Origin: an uncultured Coriobacteriaceae bacterium
GTDB taxonomy: Bacteria > Actinomycetota > Coriobacteriia > Coriobacteriales > UMGS124
Direction of reading: 5' to 3'
DNA: 9,294 bases
Assembly: GCA_900539345.1 (NCBI GenBank)
Contig: UQBS01000084.1
Coordinates: forward strand, 1 to 9,294
Under the pieces are notes generated by a model that saw only the letters and a program-made list of their open reading frames with translations, ran no database searches and was not told where the DNA came from. The translations under genes were made by a program, and so were the position numbers. This document shows positions 6,760 to 9,294 of the stretch, one piece after another; positions within the stretch are counted from its first letter, which is position 1, and every line of letters starts with the position of its first letter.

Positions 6760-8136
6760 CTACACTCGATACGCCAACACAGCCATCACGTCGGAGACGG
6801 TACGGATGCGCTTCTGCAGGCCCTGCTCTATGTATGAAAGGCGGCCCGGCTGCGTGGCGTGGAAACTTGCCGACAGGACGGCCATCGCCTCATCAATGAA
6901 GCCTGCGAGCTTGTCAGGATTGAACCAGCTCACCATGTCGACCTGCGCAAGATTTGCCGCCGGGTCGGGACCGAACGGCTTGGCGGCAAAGCTCCAGTCA
7001 TCAGCCGCCACCTGAGCGGGCGTTTTCTCATACCAAAGGCAATTCCCCGAGTCAAAAAGCGGCACGGGACGCATCTCAAGCGTATCGATGTTGCGAATGA
7101 AACCGAAGTTGCGCCAATGGCGATCCGAATTGGCGATGAGGGAGTCACACACAATCATTTTGCTCAACGCCTCGCGCACACGAACGTCACCGCACCCGTA
7201 AAGCCCGGCATATCGACAGAATCGATCGTATGTGGATGCACCCCTGGTTGACCCCATGGCATCCTTCACATATGCCGCCGGTATGTACTCCTCACGCGGA
7301 CCGAGGAAATCCGGGCAGGCGCAGGCCAGGCCGCCACCGGCCTGCACCACCTCATAGGGGACAAACTCCCCCTCCCCCAACAAGTGCTTATGAAGAGCGG
7401 TGGCCACCGCCTCATTACACGGGCGCTGATCGTCTGCCCCGCACCCTTTCAGCAGGACTCGCACGCCATCACGTATCGCCCAGCGCTTGGGCAGCTCGCC
7501 CTCCGAAGTATTGTCAGGCGAGTCAAGACCGACGTTGGCAAGCCATTCGTCCCATCCCTCATCGCAAGCGCCCTCGAAATCGTTCTCAAAATAGTTGAGC
7601 TTCGCCCACTTCAAGTCATCGCGGCCCTGCGGGCGAACCCAATAGCAGTCAGAAAGCGACATCCCCAGGCTGCGAATCGGAATCTCCCAATTCTGCCGGG
7701 CATCAAGCTCGGGCATCTTGAGCAAAAGGCCAGGACGGGTATTGGGGACCGAACGATGCTCCCACCACGCATTGAACTCGCGCTTGCGGGCCAAACCGCC
7801 TCGCGTCACCGTTCCAAAAGGCATGCGGGCGGCATCGAGGACTTCGGCTACCTCCAGCGGATGCTCAGATGAAGAGTCGTACACGACCGAGGCAACCTCG
7901 TACTCGGCGCACATGAGAATCAGCTGCGTCGTTGTGGAAGAAAAAACCTTGTGGCCAGAACCCCTTCCACGAGACGCGTCGGCATATTTTGTCACGGACT
8001 CTGTGCTGACCATCTTGCGCCCGCCCACCATTGACGCTTCAAGGACGCCTTGCGACGCGAGCTGGGAGACGCGGGCTTTGGTTAACCCCAAAGCCTTTGC
8101 TGCATCCCCCATCGTGAGTTTGCCACAAGTCTCCAT
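6760..8136 (-). CDS. HipA-like kinase with N-terminal helix-turn-helix domain
   Basis: 458 residues from ATG 8136. In-frame TTG 8148 and GTG 8145 and 8142 are alternative starts, and all have weak ribosome binding sites. Residues 7-55 form an excisionase/MerR-like helix-turn-helix (LTMGDAAKALGLTKARVSQL, then a GGRKMVSTESVTKY wing). Residues 105-210 match the linker of HipA-domain proteins (FNAWWEHRSVP, LSLSDxYW-like MSLSDCYW, NYFENDF, DSPDNT). LLKG with K230 and PCNEA (239-243) fit ATP binding, NSDRHWRNFG (336-345) the catalytic loop with D338 and N343, and LFDSGN (360-365) the metal-binding Asp362. The kinase residues look intact. HipA kinases phosphorylate translation factors and cause growth arrest. 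Here no separate HipB partner is visible, and the fused DNA-binding domain may take that role (inference). The target is unknown. Confidence 0.85.
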   Translation of the reverse strand: METCGKLTMGDAAKALGLTKARVSQLASQGVLEASMVGGRKMVSTESVTKYADASRGRGSGHKVFSSTTTQLILMCAEYEVASVVYDSSSEHPLEVAEVLDAARMPFGTVTRGGLARKREFNAWWEHRSVPNTRPGLLLKMPELDARQNWEIPIRSLGMSLSDCYWVRPQGRDDLKWAKLNYFENDFEGACDEGWDEWLANVGLDSPDNTSEGELPKRWAIRDGVRVLLKGCGADDQRPCNEAVATALHKHLLGEGEFVPYEVVQAGGGLACACPDFLGPREEYIPAAYVKDAMGSTRGASTYDRFCRYAGLYGCGDVRVREALSKMIVCDSLIANSDRHWRNFGFIRNIDTLEMRPVPLFDSGNCLWYEKTPAQVAADDWSFAAKPFGPDPAANLAQVDMVSWFNPDKLAGFIDEAMAVLSASFHATQPGRLSYIEQGLQKRIRTVSDVMAVLAYRV

Positions 8137-8152
8137 GCGCACCACCAATTAG

Positions 8153-8282
8153 CTCGTTAAATATAGTTGTTGAGAGTATAACTCAATTTCTATGTGATAT
8201 TACTTAACTAGCAATGCCTTTAATTTAACACTCACGTCATCATCCACACGGCCTAGGCACATGCGATATTCATTCTCTCTGT
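8153..8282. other. AT-rich promoter region upstream of the HipA-like gene
   Basis: This block is far more AT-rich than the surrounding high-GC sequence. It has several A/T-only runs, so promoter activity and foreign origin are both plausible. On the minus strand TATACT (8180-8175) and TATATT (8165-8160) resemble -10 boxes, but none has a good -35 at the right spacing. No gene is visible. Confidence 0.5.
8170..8186. promoter_or_regulatory. Imperfect palindrome, possible operator for the HipA-like gene
   Basis: TTGAG and CTCAA arms (8170-8174, 8182-8186) flank a 7-bp AT-rich centre. The site is 34 bp upstream of the kinase ATG and overlaps a possible -10 box. The kinase's own helix-turn-helix is a candidate ligand; this is inference from position. 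Confidence 0.3.
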
Positions 8283-8289
8283 TAGACCA

Positions 8290-8453
8290 CCGAGTTGTAC
8301 GCCCCTTCCCGCTGGAGGCCTCCGTCAATGAAGGAAGGCGGGAAACGGGCGGGCATGCCGAGTGACGTGCTGGAACAGCTAGAGTCGCCGACGTTGGAGG
8401 AGATGTTGATGTTCACTGAGAAGTGGGCCTGAGAGTCAACCCGTACAACTCGG
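8290..8453. repeat. Perfect 12-bp inverted repeat bracketing a small ORF
   Basis: CCGAGTTGTACG (8290-8301) recurs exactly in inverted orientation as CGTACAACTCGG (8442-8453). The 164-bp unit contains the 34-residue ORF. It could be a miniature element with terminal repeats, a pair of regulator or recombinase sites, or the base of an RNA stem. No target duplication is evident next to it. Confidence 0.45.
8328..8432 (+). CDS. Small unrecognised ORF, 34 residues
   Basis: ATG 8328 follows a GGAGG (8314-8318) by 9 nt and reads MKEGGKRAGMPSDVLEQLES, then an acidic PTLEEM segment ending in EKWA and TGA. Codon choice is plausible for a protein, and the frame stays open and protein-like back to a TAG at 8283, so this may instead be the 3' remnant of a longer gene. 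No known domain is recognised. It lies wholly inside the inverted-repeat pair at 8290-8453. The GGAGG is also part of a GGAGGCCTCC palindrome, which weakens it as proof of translation. Confidence 0.35.
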   Translation: MKEGGKRAGMPSDVLEQLESPTLEEMLMFTEKWA

Positions 8454-8493
8454 CATTCGTGACGCGGCGCAGTGGCGGTTCGGGGGCTTTTGT

Positions 8494-8519
8494 GGCAGCA
8501 AATCGAGTTTCGGAGTAGT
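8494..8519 (+). repeat. REP-like 26-nt repeat, copy 1
   Basis: Starts GGCAG, with core CGAGTTTCGGAGTAGT. Copy 2 (8535-8560) differs at 3 of 26 positions. Copy 3 is inverted (8700-8725). The copies lie only in gene-poor DNA, as expected of an interspersed intergenic repeat. Confidence 0.65.
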
Positions 8520-8534
8520 TTTCCTGAGCCCGTT

Positions 8535-8560
8535 GGCAGGCAAACGAGTTTCGGAGTAGT
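8535..8560 (+). repeat. REP-like 26-nt repeat, copy 2
   Basis: Direct repeat of copy 1, 41 bp further on, sharing GGCAG and the core CGAGTTTCGGAGTAGT. Together with inverted copy 3 it brackets the segment 8561-8699. Confidence 0.65.
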
Positions 8561-8620
8561 CAAAACGCCCTCCGCGCGCCCTGTGGTCCCCTTCGGGAGG
8601 AATACGAAATCTCAAAAAGG

Positions 8621-8657
8621 TTGTTCGTCACCCATTCTGTTGTTTTAACAACAGAAT
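8621..8657 (+). promoter_or_regulatory. 24-bp palindrome overlapping a possible promoter
   Basis: ATTCTGTTGTT (8634-8644) and AACAACAGAAT (8647-8657) form a perfect 11-bp inverted repeat around TT. TTGTTC (8621-8626) and an extended -10-like TGTTTTAAC (8641-8649) are 17 bp apart, so the palindrome would cover the -10. The palindrome is certain; the promoter and operator roles are inferred. An RNA hairpin is an alternative. Confidence 0.45.
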
Positions 8658-8699
8658 TACCCACCACGCAGAGCTAAGCTACCCTCTCGTTTAAAAACC

Positions 8700-8725
8700 A
8701 TTACTCCGAAACTCGTTTCGCTGCC
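8700..8725 (-). repeat. REP-like 26-nt repeat, copy 3 (inverted)
   Basis: On the minus strand it reads GGCAG, then a core CGAGTTTCGGAGTAAT, matching copies 1 and 2. It lies just before the ribosome binding site of the ORF at 8743. Confidence 0.65.
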
Positions 8726-8742
8726 AATGGAGGCGAAACACG

Positions 8743-8952
8743 TTGACCTCGCAGGTCATCAAGGCCGCCATCGCCGACGCCGTGAGGCAGGCGGGCCGTG
8801 GACCGCTGACCGCCCTGCCGATGGTTGCGGACGCCGATGCAAGCAGGGGCGCCAGAGCCAGGCCGGCCCCCTCAAAATGGTCCATCCAGTACGTTTGTCA
8901 AACCCGTCGTGCTCAACGGACCAAATCGAGCTCGAAAATCAACCCGAAATGA
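8743..8952 (+). CDS. Small unrecognised ORF, 69 codons, TTG start
   Basis: TTG 8743 follows GGAGG (8729-8733) by 9 nt. The first 45 or so codons have strong G/C at third positions and read as a helical, Ala-rich protein (TSQVIKAAIADAVRQAGRGP). The rest is basic (RRAQRTKSSSKINPK). The TGA at 8950-8952 lies 3 bp before a strong terminator. A ribosome binding site, coding-like composition and immediate terminator make a real small gene plausible, but no family is recognised. It could instead be a gene fragment whose 3' part was replaced by unrelated sequence, because codon bias weakens after about 8880. Confidence 0.4.
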   Translation: MTSQVIKAAIADAVRQAGRGPLTALPMVADADASRGARARPAPSKWSIQYVCQTRRAQRTKSSSKINPK

Positions 8953-8955
8953 ACT

Positions 8956-8995
8956 GCCTCCCATTTTTTGAACATGAGAAATGGGAGGCTTTTTT
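8956..8995 (+). terminator. Strong intrinsic terminator
   Basis: GCCTCCCATTT (8956-8966) pairs perfectly over 11 bp with AAATGGGAGGC (8979-8989). A 12-nt loop separates the arms and TTTTTT (8990-8995) follows. It would end a rightward transcript carrying the small ORF at 8743-8952. Confidence 0.85.
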
Positions 8996-9240
8996 GTCTG
9001 CCGATATGAGAATGAGACACGATGCCGGGCAAAGATAAGGATGTCTAAAACGCGGTGAGCGTACCGCGCGACCTCCGTCGGTTTTTAACACGCCAGACCA
9101 TCCGAATCCCGGCCTCGCGCAGCTCACCCTGTCAAAACTGCTTGCAATGCCGCGATGGCGAAACGAGCCGGCCCCGTGGCTTTGCCCTTGGCACTTAAAA
9201 TCCAGCAGGTGCGGAACCTGACTTAATCTCTGCATTTTTG
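8996..9240. other. Intergenic region with attenuator-like hairpins
   Basis: No supported gene is seen. A hairpin CGCGGT (9051-9056) with ACCGCG (9063-9068) overlaps a weaker bulged stem formed by 9063-9072 and 9077-9082 followed by TTTTT. Open frames on both strands look like chance. Confidence 0.35.
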
Positions 9241-9294
9241 GGCTCTTCGGTAGTTTGTGTGGGTTGATATCAGGCAAAAGCGCTGATGGCCGGG
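9241..9294. mobile_element. Probable end of an ISL3-family insertion sequence, cut by the window edge
   Basis: GGCTCTTCGGTAGTTTGTGT and the following GGGTTGAT resemble terminal inverted repeats of ISL3-family elements, which commonly begin GGCTCTT and contain a GTGTGG segment. The element would continue past 9294, and its transposase is not in view. The preceding 8 bases (9233-9240) would be one copy of the expected 8-bp target duplication. The assignment rests on recalled family consensus only. Confidence 0.4.

Noticed and set aside
8282..8563. Minus-strand 93-codon frame
   Set aside because: It begins inside the repeat at 8535-8560 and is antisense to the better-supported 34-residue frame. 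No motif.
8494..8725. CRISPR array
   Set aside because: Copies are unevenly spaced, one is inverted, there are only three, and no cas gene is near.
8691..8885. Minus-strand 64-codon frame
   Set aside because: It runs antisense to the small ORF at 8743, which has the better ribosome binding site and terminator, and ends in a repeat copy.
8939..9277. Minus-strand 112-codon frame
   Set aside because: It spans a strong terminator and the insertion-sequence end, with no ribosome binding site or domain.

Overview
The window looks like high-GC, Gram-positive gut-type DNA of the class Coriobacteriia, most like Eggerthellaceae. This is inferred from content: two Tat-exported FAD/FMN reductase-like flavoproteins sit beside a membrane-anchored LuxR-type regulator, a pairing typical of that group. 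I ran no database search and cannot name a species.

Left part (1-5533), anaerobic respiration locus. A 5' leader with small palindromes (1-403) precedes an intact exported flavoprotein reductase (404-2413, +) that ends at an intrinsic terminator. A LuxR-type transcriptional regulator follows on the minus strand (2490-3548). It seems to lack its first membrane segments. Divergent from it, only 30 bp away, is a second paralogous flavoprotein (3579 onwards, +). This one has lost the reading frame just before its FMN-attachment motif (displaced tail 5426-5533), and its twin-arginine signal reads Arg-Cys. A strong terminator (5579-5615) closes the locus. The simplest model is an exported reductase that uses a small organic electron acceptor under control of the regulator, next to a decaying paralogue-regulator pair.

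Middle part (5824-8148), toxin-antitoxin and stress genes. A consensus promoter with a palindromic operator drives a DUF1778 ribbon-helix-helix antitoxin overlapping a GNAT acetyltransferase toxin (TacA-TacT type). Convergent to it on the minus strand is a HipA-like kinase with its own N-terminal helix-turn-helix, read from an AT-rich promoter region.

Right part (8150-9294), accessory intergenic DNA. It holds an AT-rich block, a 34-residue ORF flanked by perfect 12-bp inverted repeats, three copies of a 26-nt REP-like repeat, a 24-bp palindrome over a possible promoter, a 69-codon ORF with a good ribosome binding site and an immediate strong terminator, and at the edge what looks like the terminal inverted repeat of an ISL3-family insertion sequence. 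No RNA gene or CRISPR array was recognised.
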